From NCBI GenBank assembly GCA_002311315.1, contig DBZZ01000007.1, positions 2,080-7,885 of the forward strand: a stretch of 5,806 nt of DNA, in the 5' to 3' direction. The DNA is from Methylococcaceae bacterium UBA1147. Its GTDB lineage: Bacteria; Pseudomonadota; Gammaproteobacteria; Methylococcales; UBA1147. Made by a program: the position numbers and the translations under genes. How positions within the stretch are numbered: the first letter of the stretch is position 1; the number at the start of each line of letters is the position of its first letter. The notes beneath the pieces were generated by a model. That model was not told the origin of the DNA, searched no databases, and worked only from the letters and a program-made list of their open reading frames with translations. Positions 1 through 5,806 of the stretch are shown here, piece after piece.

Positions 1-15
1 TGGTCATGTCAGGTG

Positions 16-1689
16 CTAGAATAGACCGGTGATTTTTCCTTCGTCGTCGATATCGATCCTTTCGGCGGCCGGGACTTTTGGCAAGCCGGGCATCGTCATC
101 ATGTTGCCTGCAATGGCTACGATGAAACCAGCGCCGTTCGCCAGGCGGACTTCTCTGATACTCACCGTATGTCCTGACGGGGCTCCCTTTAGGGTGGGGT
201 CAGTGGAGAAGGACATCTGGGTTTTTGCTATGCAAACCGGGAATGTTCCGTAGTCCTTGCTCCACGCTTCGAGCTGGCTTTGAACTTTGGCGTCAAAGGT
301 AACCGAGGAGGCGCCGTACAGTTTGGTTGCAATGGCCTCTATTTTTTCGGTCAGTGGCAGGTTCTCGTCGTAAACGAAGGAAAGCCCGGGCTCCCTGTTA
401 TCGACAACACGGAGAACTTCACGGGCTAGGTCTTCTGCGCCGGCGCCACCTTCGGCCCAATGCTTGGAAACAACGCATGTTGCTCCCAGTGCTTCGCATT
501 TCTGTTTCAGCAGGTTGACTTCGGCATCGGTGTCGAAAGTGAAATGGTTGATGCAGATCACGCAAGGAAGGCCAAAGTGATTGGTGATGTTGCTGAGGTG
601 TCGTTCGAGGTTCACAAAGCCTTCTTCAAGCGCCTGTAGATTCTCGGTGTTCAATTTGTCCTTGGCGATCCCACCATGAAACTTCAAGGCCCGGATGGTG
701 GCAACCAGTACTACCGCCGAAGGCTTGAGTCCGGCCATACGGCATTTGATGTCGACGAACTTTTCAGCACCGAGATCGGCACCGAAGCCGGCTTCGGTGA
801 TGCAGTAGTCGGCGATTTTCATGCCAGTTTTGGTCGCGGTGACTGTATTGCATCCGTGTGCAATATTGGCAAATGGACCGCCATGGATAATGGCGACATT
901 GTTTTCTAGGGTCTGGACCAGGTTCGGCTTGATCGCGTCCTTCAGCAAGGCCGCCATTGAACCGTGAGCGTTCAACTCGCGGGCATAGATCGGTTTTCTG
1001 TCGCCACGAGTGTAGCCAATGACAATCCGCCCGAGACGTCCCTTGAGGTCAGCGCGGCCGGTGGCCAGGCACAGGATCGCCATGACTTCCGAAGCGACGA
1101 CGATGTCGTAGCCGTCTTCGCGCAGGTAACCGTTTGGAGTCCCCCCGATTCCTACGACAACTTTGCGCAAGGCTCGGTCATTCATGTCGACGACCCGTTT
1201 CCACTGGATCAGCCGCGGATCGATATTCAGCGCATTGCCGTGATTGATGTGGTTATCAATCATGGCAGACAGCAGGTTGTGGGCAACGCCAATTGCGTGA
1301 AAATCTCCGGTAAAGTGAAGGTTAATGTCTTCCATCGGAACGACCTGGGCATAGCCGCCACCTGCGGCACCGCCTTTGATACCGAAGCATGGGCCCAGGG
1401 AAGGTTCCCTCAGGCACATGATGGTCTTTTTCCCCAGGCGATTCATTGCATCGCCTAGGCCGACGGTGGTCGTGGTTTTTCCTTCGCCGGCTGGGGTCGG
1501 GCTGATGGCGGTGACTAGAATCAGTTTTCCGTCCGGCTTGTCGGCCAGGCTATTGACGTATTCCAGTGATAGTTTGGCTTTGTAGTGCCCGTAGGGGTCG
1601 AGATGCTCCGGCGGAATATCATATTGCTGTTTTGCCAGATCAATGATCGGCTTCATTTCCGCCTTTTGGGCGATTTCTATGTCAGACAT
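16..1689 (-). CDS. fhs: Formate-tetrahydrofolate ligase (formyl-THF synthetase)
   Basis: This cytoplasmic enzyme joins formate to tetrahydrofolate using ATP, giving 10-formyl-THF; in methylotrophs it is often called FtfL and feeds formate carbon into the serine cycle. The 557-residue protein has the usual family length. Visible motifs are the P-loop TPAGEGKTTTT (residues 65-75, Lys71), the signature EPSLGPCFGIKGGAAGGG (95-112) leading into the conserved PMEDINLHFTGD (118-129), EAGFGADLGAEKF (299-311), Phe383/Phe385 and Trp411 in the region that forms the nucleotide pocket in characterised homologues, and the C-terminal MTMPGLPK (531-538). The ATG follows a strong GGGAGGG site. It is the last of the three minus-strand genes, 24 nt after glyA, whose product uses methylene-THF derived from its product. 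No terminator is visible in the 15 nt that remain downstream, so the operon may continue beyond the window. No truncation or frameshift is seen. Confidence 0.98.
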   Translation of the reverse strand: MSDIEIAQKAEMKPIIDLAKQQYDIPPEHLDPYGHYKAKLSLEYVNSLADKPDGKLILVTAISPTPAGEGKTTTTVGLGDAMNRLGKKTIMCLREPSLGPCFGIKGGAAGGGYAQVVPMEDINLHFTGDFHAIGVAHNLLSAMIDNHINHGNALNIDPRLIQWKRVVDMNDRALRKVVVGIGGTPNGYLREDGYDIVVASEVMAILCLATGRADLKGRLGRIVIGYTRGDRKPIYARELNAHGSMAALLKDAIKPNLVQTLENNVAIIHGGPFANIAHGCNTVTATKTGMKIADYCITEAGFGADLGAEKFVDIKCRMAGLKPSAVVLVATIRALKFHGGIAKDKLNTENLQALEEGFVNLERHLSNITNHFGLPCVICINHFTFDTDAEVNLLKQKCEALGATCVVSKHWAEGGAGAEDLAREVLRVVDNREPGLSFVYDENLPLTEKIEAIATKLYGASSVTFDAKVQSQLEAWSKDYGTFPVCIAKTQMSFSTDPTLKGAPSGHTVSIREVRLANGAGFIVAIAGNMMTMPGLPKVPAAERIDIDDEGKITGLF

Positions 1690-1696
1690 TAACTTA

Positions 1697-1703
1697 CCCT
1701 CCC
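1697..1703 (-). promoter_or_regulatory. Ribosome binding site of fhs
   Basis: On the minus strand GGGAGGG lies 7 nt before the fhs ATG, inside the 24-nt glyA-fhs gap. It is a near-ideal Shine-Dalgarno sequence and fixes the start. It also suggests strong independent translation of fhs within a shared mRNA. Confidence 0.85.
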
Positions 1704-1713
1704 GTTAAGACTT

Positions 1714-2970
1714 TTAGTTGCTGTAAACAGGGAATCGTGCGCACAGTGCCTTCACTTTCTCACGTGTTTCCGTGATCAACTGCTCGTTGTCCAGATCATC
1801 CATGATGTCACACATCATTGTGGCAATTTCGCGTGATTCTGCCTCCTTGAATCCCCGGGTCGTTGCGGCGGGTGTTCCAACACGGATACCGCTGGTCACA
1901 AAGGGTGATGCCGGGTCTTTGGGGACCGCGTTTTTGTTGATGGTAATGTAGGCCCGACCCAGAGCCGCGTCCGCAGCTTTCCCGGTAATGCCTTTTGCGA
2001 TCAGGGAAACCAGCATCAAATGATTGTCGGTGCCGCCGGAGACGACGTCGAAGCCGCGAGACACGAAGACTTCTGCCATGGTTTTCGCGTTCTTGATCAC
2101 CTGTTCTTGGTAGTCCTTGAATTCCGCAGACGCTGCTTCCTTGAACGCGACCGCTTTTGCGGCGATGACGTGCATTAACGGCCCGCCCTGGATGCCTGGG
2201 AAGACCATGGAGCTCAATTTCTTTTCGATTCCCGGGTTGCTTTTGCACAGGATGATGCCACCACGGGGGCCGCGAAGAGTTTTGTGCGTGGTGCTGGTTA
2301 CGATGTCCGCGATCGGTACCGGGTTCGGATATAGACCAGTGGCTACCAATCCTGCCACGTGAGCCATGTCGACAAACAGCAATGCTCCGACTTCATCGGC
2401 AATATCACGGAAACGCTGCCAGTCCATGATGCGGGAGTAGGCGGAGAAACCGGCGACGATCATTTTCGGCTTGTGCTCGCGTGCCATGGCTTCGACCTGG
2501 TCGTAGTCGATCAGGCCGGTTTCTGGGTCCAGACCATACTGCACCGCATTGTAGATTTTTCCGGAGAAATTCGGTTTTGCTCCGTGAGTCAGGTGTCCGC
2601 CGTCGGCCAGGCTGAGGCCGAGAATCGTGTCACCGGGCTGGATCAGTGCCATGTATACGGCGGCGTTGGCCTGGGAACCGGAATGCGGCTGAACGTTGGC
2701 ATAATCAGCGCCAAACAGCGATTTCACACGGTCGATGGCAAGTTGTTCTGCGACATCGACATGTTCGCATCCGCCATAATACCTTTTTGCCGGGTATCCT
2801 TCGGCGTACTTGTTGGTCAGCACCGTTCCCTGGGCTTCCATAACGCGGGGGCTGGTGTAGTTTTCAGATGCGATCAGTTCAATGTGCTCTTCCTGCCGGC
2901 GACATTCGTCTTCAATGGCCTGGGAAAGTTCGTCGTCATAGCCGGCGATCTTCTGAGATAGCTTGAACAT
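1714..2970 (-). CDS. glyA: Serine hydroxymethyltransferase
   Basis: This PLP enzyme interconverts glycine plus 5,10-methylene-THF and serine plus THF. In a serine cycle it runs towards serine and is the step that brings in the C1 unit. The protein has 418 residues, close to the 417 of the E. coli enzyme. Visible features are ELIASENYTSP (31-41), TNKYAEGYP (52-60, with the catalytic-region Tyr55 and Glu57), RYYGG (63-67), HSGSQAN (96-102), DMAHVAGL (201-208, with Asp201 and His204 near PLP), the PLP-lysine motif STTHKTLRGPRGG (226-238, Lys230), and GIRVGTPA (361-368, with the carboxylate-binding Arg363). The ATG has an AGGAG site at good spacing. The gene lies between the glycerate kinase and fhs genes, all on one strand. 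That position suggests a C1-assimilation role and possibly a second, housekeeping glyA elsewhere in the genome, which cannot be checked here. The reading frame is intact. Confidence 0.98.
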   Translation of the reverse strand: MFKLSQKIAGYDDELSQAIEDECRRQEEHIELIASENYTSPRVMEAQGTVLTNKYAEGYPAKRYYGGCEHVDVAEQLAIDRVKSLFGADYANVQPHSGSQANAAVYMALIQPGDTILGLSLADGGHLTHGAKPNFSGKIYNAVQYGLDPETGLIDYDQVEAMAREHKPKMIVAGFSAYSRIMDWQRFRDIADEVGALLFVDMAHVAGLVATGLYPNPVPIADIVTSTTHKTLRGPRGGIILCKSNPGIEKKLSSMVFPGIQGGPLMHVIAAKAVAFKEAASAEFKDYQEQVIKNAKTMAEVFVSRGFDVVSGGTDNHLMLVSLIAKGITGKAADAALGRAYITINKNAVPKDPASPFVTSGIRVGTPAATTRGFKEAESREIATMMCDIMDDLDNEQLITETREKVKALCARFPVYSN

Positions 2971-3061
2971 TTGTTTTCTCCTGCTTGAGAATAGGTCCCA
3001 CCATCTGGCCAGGCGGGGCTGGGTTAATAAAAAGTTTCGGATACCGGATTTCGAAAAAAGT
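2971..3061 (-). other. Gap between glycerate kinase gene and glyA
   Basis: These 91 nt are longer than the 24-nt gap before fhs. On the minus strand a 5-bp stem TTTCG/CGAAA with a 12-nt loop is followed by CTTTTTATT, a weak terminator or attenuator at most. Nearer glyA is a GC-rich stretch with the 8-bp palindrome CTGGCCAG (3005-3012) and a possible 6-bp CCCGCC/GGTGGG stem. No convincing sigma-70 promoter is seen. The simplest reading is read-through from the kinase gene, with some possibility of partial termination or a separate glyA promoter. Confidence 0.35.
2978..2982 (-). promoter_or_regulatory. Ribosome binding site of glyA
   Basis: AGGAG on the minus strand, followed by AAAACAA and then the ATG (7-nt spacing). 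It supports the glyA start at 2970. Confidence 0.8.
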
Positions 3062-4459
3062 CTAATGATACAACTTGGGGTAGATAAGAAGAACCTGCAG
3101 ATCAGCTACGTTGGTCCCGGTTGCTCCGGTATCCAGAAGGTCGTCCGACCGTTTCAGCGCTACGTAGGAATCATTGTTGTCCAGGAACGCTTGCGGATTA
3201 TCCAGGCCGTTGGCACGCATCCGCTGGATCGAACCTGGGTCGACGATCCCCCCCGCGGCATCGGTGGGGCCATCCCGCCCGTCGGTTCCGCCACTGAGGA
3301 AAACCCAGCGGGGTTCAAGCCCGTGGCGTTCAGCGGCCAGGGCGAAGGCTAGAGCCATCTCCTGGTTGCGGCCTCCCCGTCCGTTTCCCTTCAGCGTGAC
3401 CGTGGTTTCCCCTCCGGCCAGAACTGCGATCGGGCTGGATTGTTCTTCCTGCATCAGCTTCTTTGCATGAACAGCGAGTTTCTCGGCCTCATCACGGGCT
3501 TCACCGCACAAAGCATCACTGTATATTTGGGTCTCGTAATCCTGATGTTCGGCTTGCCGGGCGATGGCATCAACACTGATCCGGTTACTGCCGATCAACG
3601 TATGTCCGACCTTTTCGAATTCACTGTCTCCGGGTTTCGGGGTTTCTGCGGTTTTTCCGCCAAAGCCGGCATCCAGGTGGGCGCGAACCCTGGGGGGTAA
3701 CTGGTACCAGGCTCTTTTATTCCGAAAAACCTCGATTGCGTCCTGAAACGTGGTCGGATCCGGTATCGTGGGGCCGCTTGCAATCGAACTGAGGTCATTG
3801 CCGAGTACGTCGGAAAGGATTAGGGAATGGACTGCGGCTGGTGATGCGATCCGTGCTAGACCGCCGCCTTTTAGCCTAGACAGGTGTTTGCGGACACAAT
3901 TGATCTGGTTGATGTCGGCGCCGCAGGCAAGTAGTATACAGGTCGTTGCGATCTTTTCCTCCAGTGTTATGGTGTCTACCGGGTAGGGGGCCAGTGCCGA
4001 GCCGCCACCGCTCACCAGAACCAATACCAACTCGTCGGATTTCGCTTCAGCTGCGTAACGGGCGATCTTTTTTGCGGCTTGATGGCCCGAATTGTCGGGC
4101 AGGGGATGACCTGCTCCTGTGACTTCGAAGCGGCTAACTGCTCTGACGTTTTCGTAGTTGGTGACGGCGAGACCCATTCCCGCGATCTTTTGATCAGGGA
4201 TGATTGCCTGTGCGGCGTCGGCCATTGCGCAGGCTGCCTTGCCGATTGCGATCAGCCGCACCTTGTTCCAGGTTCCGATACGAACGGGCTGGCCAGGTGA
4301 ATCCAGTCCCAGTCGTATCTGGCCGTTGTTGACAGTGAGTGCATTTTTGACAGCGTTATAGGGATCAGCCGCTTCTACACCTGCCTTGAAAATTTTTACA
4401 GCACCCTCCCTGACGGGCGGACACCAGCCGTAAGGGCTGGAATCAAGATTGTTATCCAT
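3062..4459 (-). CDS. gck: Glycerate 2-kinase, MOFRL/GckA-TtuD family
   Basis: Members of this family phosphorylate D-glycerate with ATP, usually to 2-phosphoglycerate, the form the serine cycle passes on to PEP. The 465-residue protein shows GKAACAMA (73-80, Lys74), GHPLPDNSG (117-125), LVSGGGSAL (148-156), the NCVRKHLSRLKGGGLA block (187-202), LSDVLGNDLSSIASGPT (215-231), GGETTVTLKG then GRGGRNQE (349-367, Arg364), and the C-terminal MOFRL domain with SGGTDGRDGPTDAAGG (389-404) and DTGATGTNVADLQVLLI (443-459). Lys74 and Arg364 appear to match the catalytic Lys and Arg known in the Thermotoga enzyme, an alignment made by eye. The ATG at 4459 is preceded directly by an in-frame TGA, and no ATG, GTG or TTG follows in frame before the conserved domain, so the start is nearly forced. 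Even so, its AGGTGA site abuts the ATG with no spacer. About 15 N-terminal residues appear to be extra relative to the family core. It is probably the first gene of the gck-glyA-fhs unit. Confidence 0.93.
   Translation of the reverse strand: MDNNLDSSPYGWCPPVREGAVKIFKAGVEAADPYNAVKNALTVNNGQIRLGLDSPGQPVRIGTWNKVRLIAIGKAACAMADAAQAIIPDQKIAGMGLAVTNYENVRAVSRFEVTGAGHPLPDNSGHQAAKKIARYAAEAKSDELVLVLVSGGGSALAPYPVDTITLEEKIATTCILLACGADINQINCVRKHLSRLKGGGLARIASPAAVHSLILSDVLGNDLSSIASGPTIPDPTTFQDAIEVFRNKRAWYQLPPRVRAHLDAGFGGKTAETPKPGDSEFEKVGHTLIGSNRISVDAIARQAEHQDYETQIYSDALCGEARDEAEKLAVHAKKLMQEEQSSPIAVLAGGETTVTLKGNGRGGRNQEMALAFALAAERHGLEPRWVFLSGGTDGRDGPTDAAGGIVDPGSIQRMRANGLDNPQAFLDNNDSYVALKRSDDLLDTGATGTNVADLQVLLIYPKLYH
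4424..4440 (-). other. Perfect 6-bp hairpin inside the first codons of gck
   Basis: CCAGCC-CTTAC-GGCTGG on the minus strand spans about codons 7-12 of the glycerate kinase gene, roughly 20 nt after its ATG. An AGGGAGGG sequence follows in codons 17-19. A stable hairpin this close to a poorly spaced start could affect ribosome loading. It could also be chance, since it is coding sequence. Confidence 0.4.
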
Positions 4460-4490
4460 TCACCTAATGTTGTTTAAGGATCGAGTATCT

Positions 4491-4507
4491 CCAGGCTTTG
4501 GGCCCGG
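4491..4507 (-). other. Small hairpin in the gck leader
   Basis: On the minus strand CCGGGC-CCAAA-GCCTGG can form a 6-bp stem with one G-U pair, about 30 nt before the gck start. No T-run follows it in that direction, so it is not a terminator. It would sit in the 5' untranslated region if the promoter at 4528-4557 is used. Confidence 0.3.
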
Positions 4508-4527
4508 TTTGGCAAAAAAAAAGTGGG

Positions 4528-4557
4528 ATATTACCATGTATTGAATTCATGTTTCAT
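4528..4557 (-). promoter_or_regulatory. Candidate promoter of gck-glyA-fhs (extended -10)
   Basis: Reading the minus strand, ATGAAA (4557-4552) is a weak -35, then after 18 nt comes TAATAT (4533-4528). TG lies one base before the hexamer (TGGTAATAT), which is an extended -10 element and can offset a weak -35. Transcription would begin near 4521, within or at the edge of a run of nine T, leaving a leader of about 60 nt before the gck ATG. Called by eye only. Confidence 0.4.
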
Positions 4558-4598
4558 TTTGAGTCTTGTATGGTGCAGGTGTTGTTTGAATTATTTCA
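4541..4598 (+). repeat. Two-copy direct repeat TTGAATT...TTTCA in the divergent region
   Basis: Copy 1 is TTGAATT-CATG-TTTCA (4541-4556) and copy 2 is TTGAATT-A-TTTCA (4586-4598), starting 45 nt apart. Copy 1 covers the spacer and -35 region of the candidate gck promoter; copy 2 covers the -35 of the candidate mdh promoter. They could be sites for a shared regulator. The AT-rich content makes a chance match possible. Confidence 0.3.
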
Positions 4599-4615
4599 GT
4601 CAATGAGAGTAGTAT
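4586..4615 (+). promoter_or_regulatory. Candidate promoter of mdh
   Basis: TTGAAT (4586-4591) is a fair -35, followed after 18 nt by TAGTAT (4610-4615), a 4/6 match to the -10 consensus. Transcription would start near 4622 and give a leader of about 105 nt. Called by eye; no extended -10 is present. Confidence 0.3.
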
Positions 4616-4634
4616 TGCCTCTTTTTGTCGGCGC

Positions 4635-4702
4635 ATGATCGGGTGATGCTCGAAGTTCCGCCGAAACAAACGGTCAAGTTGGTTTGGCCATCCACCGATC
4701 AT
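4635..4702 (+). promoter_or_regulatory. Large imperfect inverted repeat / structured leader before mdh
   Basis: The arms ATGATCGGGTGATG (4635-4648) and CATCCACCGATCAT (4689-4702) are complementary at 12 of 14 positions, or 13 bp if one base is bulged on each side. Inside the 40-nt interval a second stem forms: GCC-g-AAAC (4660-4667) with GTTTGGC (4682-4688), stacking directly on the outer stem, and AAC/GTT (4669-4671, 4678-4680) can close the tip. The structure ends 11 nt before the mdh AAGG ribosome site, so as RNA it could modulate mdh translation; as DNA it could be a pair of operator half-sites. A 24-codon reading frame (4646-4720) begins in the left arm and its stop lies in the mdh ribosome site region. 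The sequence fits no riboswitch class I recognise. Confidence 0.4.
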
Positions 4703-4713
4703 CAGATAAATTC

Positions 4714-4722
4714 AAGGTAGGA
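4714..4722 (+). promoter_or_regulatory. Ribosome binding site of mdh
   Basis: AAGGTAGGA gives two overlapping Shine-Dalgarno options: AAGG with 9 nt to the ATG, or TAGGA with 4 nt. Either supports the start at 4727. Confidence 0.65.
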
Positions 4723-4726
4723 TACG

Positions 4727-5707
4727 ATGACTACACCTGCTCACATTGCCGTAACCGGGGCTGCCGGCCAGATTGGATATTCGTTGTTGTTCCGGCTTGC
4801 TTCCGGGGATTTTCTTGGAAAGAATCGCCCGGTCGTGCTTCACTTGCTGGAAATCACCCAGGCTATGGATGCTCTGCAAGGGGTGCTCATGGAATTGAAT
4901 GATTGCGCATTTCCCCTGCTGCATGGGATCTATGCCTCGGACGATGCAAGGGTTGCATTCGCCGACATCGATTACGCGTTTCTGGTGGGTGCTCGTCCGC
5001 GCGGACCGGGGATGGAAAGGAAGGATCTGCTTGAAGCGAACGGGGCTATTTTTACCGAACAGGGAAAGGCCCTAAACGAGGTTGCCAAGCCGGAAGCGAA
5101 GATCCTTGTTACCGGCAATCCGGCCAACACCAACGCCTTGATCGCTCAGCGAAATGCGCCGGATCTGGATCCTTCCAATTTCTCTGCTCTGACCCGGCTG
5201 GACCACAATCGGGCAATCGGTCAGCTGGCCGGAAAATGCGGGGTTTTGGCTGCCGATGTCAGGAGAATGACAATCTGGGGCAATCACTCGAGTACCCAGT
5301 ACCCGGACCTTCATCACGCCGAGGTGCAAGGTGACAGTGCATTGTCCCTGGTCGATCAGCGCTGGTTCGCAGATGACTTCATTCCTTCGGTCCAGCAGCG
5401 TGGTGCCGCAATCATAAAGGCCCGCGGGCTATCCAGTGCGGCTTCTGCCGCCAATGCGGCAATCGAGCACATGCGGGACTGGGTCTATGGCACAGCGGAA
5501 GGCAACTGGACTAGTATGGCGGTGCCGAGTGATGGAAGTTACGGTATCGAAGAGGGTGTCATGTATTCCTACCCGGTGACCATCAGCAATGGAGCGTACA
5601 GTATCGTTCAGGGCCTTGAAATTAATGATTTCAGCCGTGAAAGAATGGATTTGTCCGATCAGGAACTGCGCCAAGAAAAAAGCGCGGTTAGTCACCTACT
5701 GTTGTAG
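4727..5707 (+). CDS. mdh: Malate dehydrogenase (NAD, cytosolic/Thermus-type)
   Basis: It catalyses reversible oxidation of malate to oxaloacetate, in the TCA cycle and, running towards malate, in the serine cycle. The 326-residue protein has the standard length and resembles the Thermus and actinobacterial/proteobacterial group rather than the E. coli type. Visible features are the Rossmann loop GAAGQIGY (11-18), Glu42 in LLEITQAM (40-47), the acidic residue that in Thermus MDH fixes NAD over NADP preference, the mobile loop RPRGPGMERKDLL (90-102, substrate arginines Arg92 and Arg98), GNPANTNA (130-137, Asn131), LTRLDHNRA (155-163, Asp159 and Arg162), GNHSSTQYPD (185-194, catalytic His187), and ARGLSSAASAANAAIEH (232-248). 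It is divergent from the gck-glyA-fhs unit across 267 nt and ends 20 nt before an intrinsic terminator, so it is probably transcribed alone. The frame is intact. NAD specificity is inferred from Glu42. Confidence 0.97.
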   Translation: MTTPAHIAVTGAAGQIGYSLLFRLASGDFLGKNRPVVLHLLEITQAMDALQGVLMELNDCAFPLLHGIYASDDARVAFADIDYAFLVGARPRGPGMERKDLLEANGAIFTEQGKALNEVAKPEAKILVTGNPANTNALIAQRNAPDLDPSNFSALTRLDHNRAIGQLAGKCGVLAADVRRMTIWGNHSSTQYPDLHHAEVQGDSALSLVDQRWFADDFIPSVQQRGAAIIKARGLSSAASAANAAIEHMRDWVYGTAEGNWTSMAVPSDGSYGIEEGVMYSYPVTISNGAYSIVQGLEINDFSRERMDLSDQELRQEKSAVSHLLL

Positions 5708-5721
5708 CCTTGCCATCAACG

Positions 5722-5757
5722 AAAAAAGCCTGCCAGGAATGCCTGGCAGGCTTTTTT
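5722..5757 (+). terminator. Intrinsic terminator after mdh, probably bidirectional
   Basis: A perfect 10-bp GC-rich stem, GCCTGCCAGG (5728-5737) and CCTGGCAGGC (5742-5751), closes a 4-nt AATG loop. Six A precede it and six T follow it, so the same structure has a U-tract in both directions. It begins 14 nt after the mdh stop and makes mdh the end of its transcript. The symmetry also suits a gene converging from the right. Confidence 0.92.
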
Positions 5758-5778
5758 GCGTCCAGCCTTGGGTTGGCG

Positions 5779-5806
5779 TTACTGAATCAGGCGATCTGAT
5801 CGCCCA
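5779..5806 (-). other. Possible 3' end of a converging gene
   Basis: Two minus-strand frames entering from the right edge stop just before the bidirectional terminator: one reads ...GDQIA then TGA (5789-5787), the other ...GRSDRLIQ then TAA (5781-5779). Either could be the last residues of a convergent gene, but under ten codons are visible and the product cannot be named. Confidence 0.2.

Noticed and set aside
1..7. Minus-strand ATG at 7-5 as the start of a next operon gene after fhs
   Set aside because: No Shine-Dalgarno sequence precedes it and only two codons are visible, so it cannot be supported.
964..1458. 164-codon open frame on the plus strand opposite fhs
   Set aside because: It is antisense to the conserved core of formate-THF ligase and resembles no family; a shadow frame.
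2359..2961. 200-codon open frame on the plus strand opposite glyA
   Set aside because: It lies entirely antisense to a clearly conserved serine hydroxymethyltransferase, its translation has no recognisable domain, and it is best explained by codon bias in glyA.
3033..3061. Weak stem plus T-run between gck and glyA as a terminator
   Set aside because: Only a 5-bp AT-rich stem with a 12-nt loop, so it is unlikely to stop transcription well; kept only as a remark on the gap.
3248..3254. Run of seven C in gck as a possible phase-variation tract
   Set aside because: It encodes the conserved Gly-Gly of DAAGG in the MOFRL domain, the frame is intact across it, and seven bases is short for a slippage switch.
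4491..4522. Hairpin next to the A9/T9 run as a terminator in the divergent region
   Set aside because: On the plus strand the hairpin is followed by A, not T; on the minus strand the T-run comes before the hairpin. Neither order makes an intrinsic terminator.

Overview
The window holds four complete genes of central one-carbon metabolism in a bacterium. Three lie on the minus strand in transcription order: a MOFRL-family glycerate 2-kinase (4459-3062), serine hydroxymethyltransferase glyA (2970-1714) and formate-tetrahydrofolate ligase fhs/ftfL (1689-16). A malate dehydrogenase gene, mdh (4727-5707), is transcribed divergently on the plus strand and ends at a strong intrinsic terminator. Base composition is moderately GC-rich by eye, Shine-Dalgarno sequences are ordinary, and the proteins look proteobacterial. 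No mobile element, CRISPR array, tRNA or rRNA was seen.

Together the four enzymes match steps of the serine cycle for C1 assimilation. Fhs loads formate onto tetrahydrofolate. GlyA adds the resulting methylene group to glycine to give serine. After serine is converted to hydroxypyruvate and then glycerate, the kinase gives 2-phosphoglycerate, which leads to PEP and oxaloacetate. Mdh reduces oxaloacetate to malate, which is split to regenerate glyoxylate for glycine. The glycerate kinase placed directly beside glyA and fhs is the main clue to a methylotroph or methanotroph, probably a proteobacterium. The diagnostic partners (hydroxypyruvate reductase, serine-glyoxylate aminotransferase, malate thiokinase, malyl-CoA lyase, PEP carboxylase) are not in this window, so the assignment is an inference.

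Layout: 1-15 is the stub after fhs. fhs and glyA are 24 nt apart and surely co-transcribed. A 91-nt gap separates glyA from the kinase gene. The 267-nt divergent region 4460-4726 carries a candidate promoter for each direction, a TTGAATT/TTTCA repeat overlapping both candidate promoters, and in the mdh leader a 14-nt inverted repeat with a nested stem that could form a structured mRNA leader. After the terminator, the last 46 nt may hold the 3' end of a converging gene.

No wholly new system is evident. The most unexplained parts are the mdh leader and the start region of the glycerate kinase gene.
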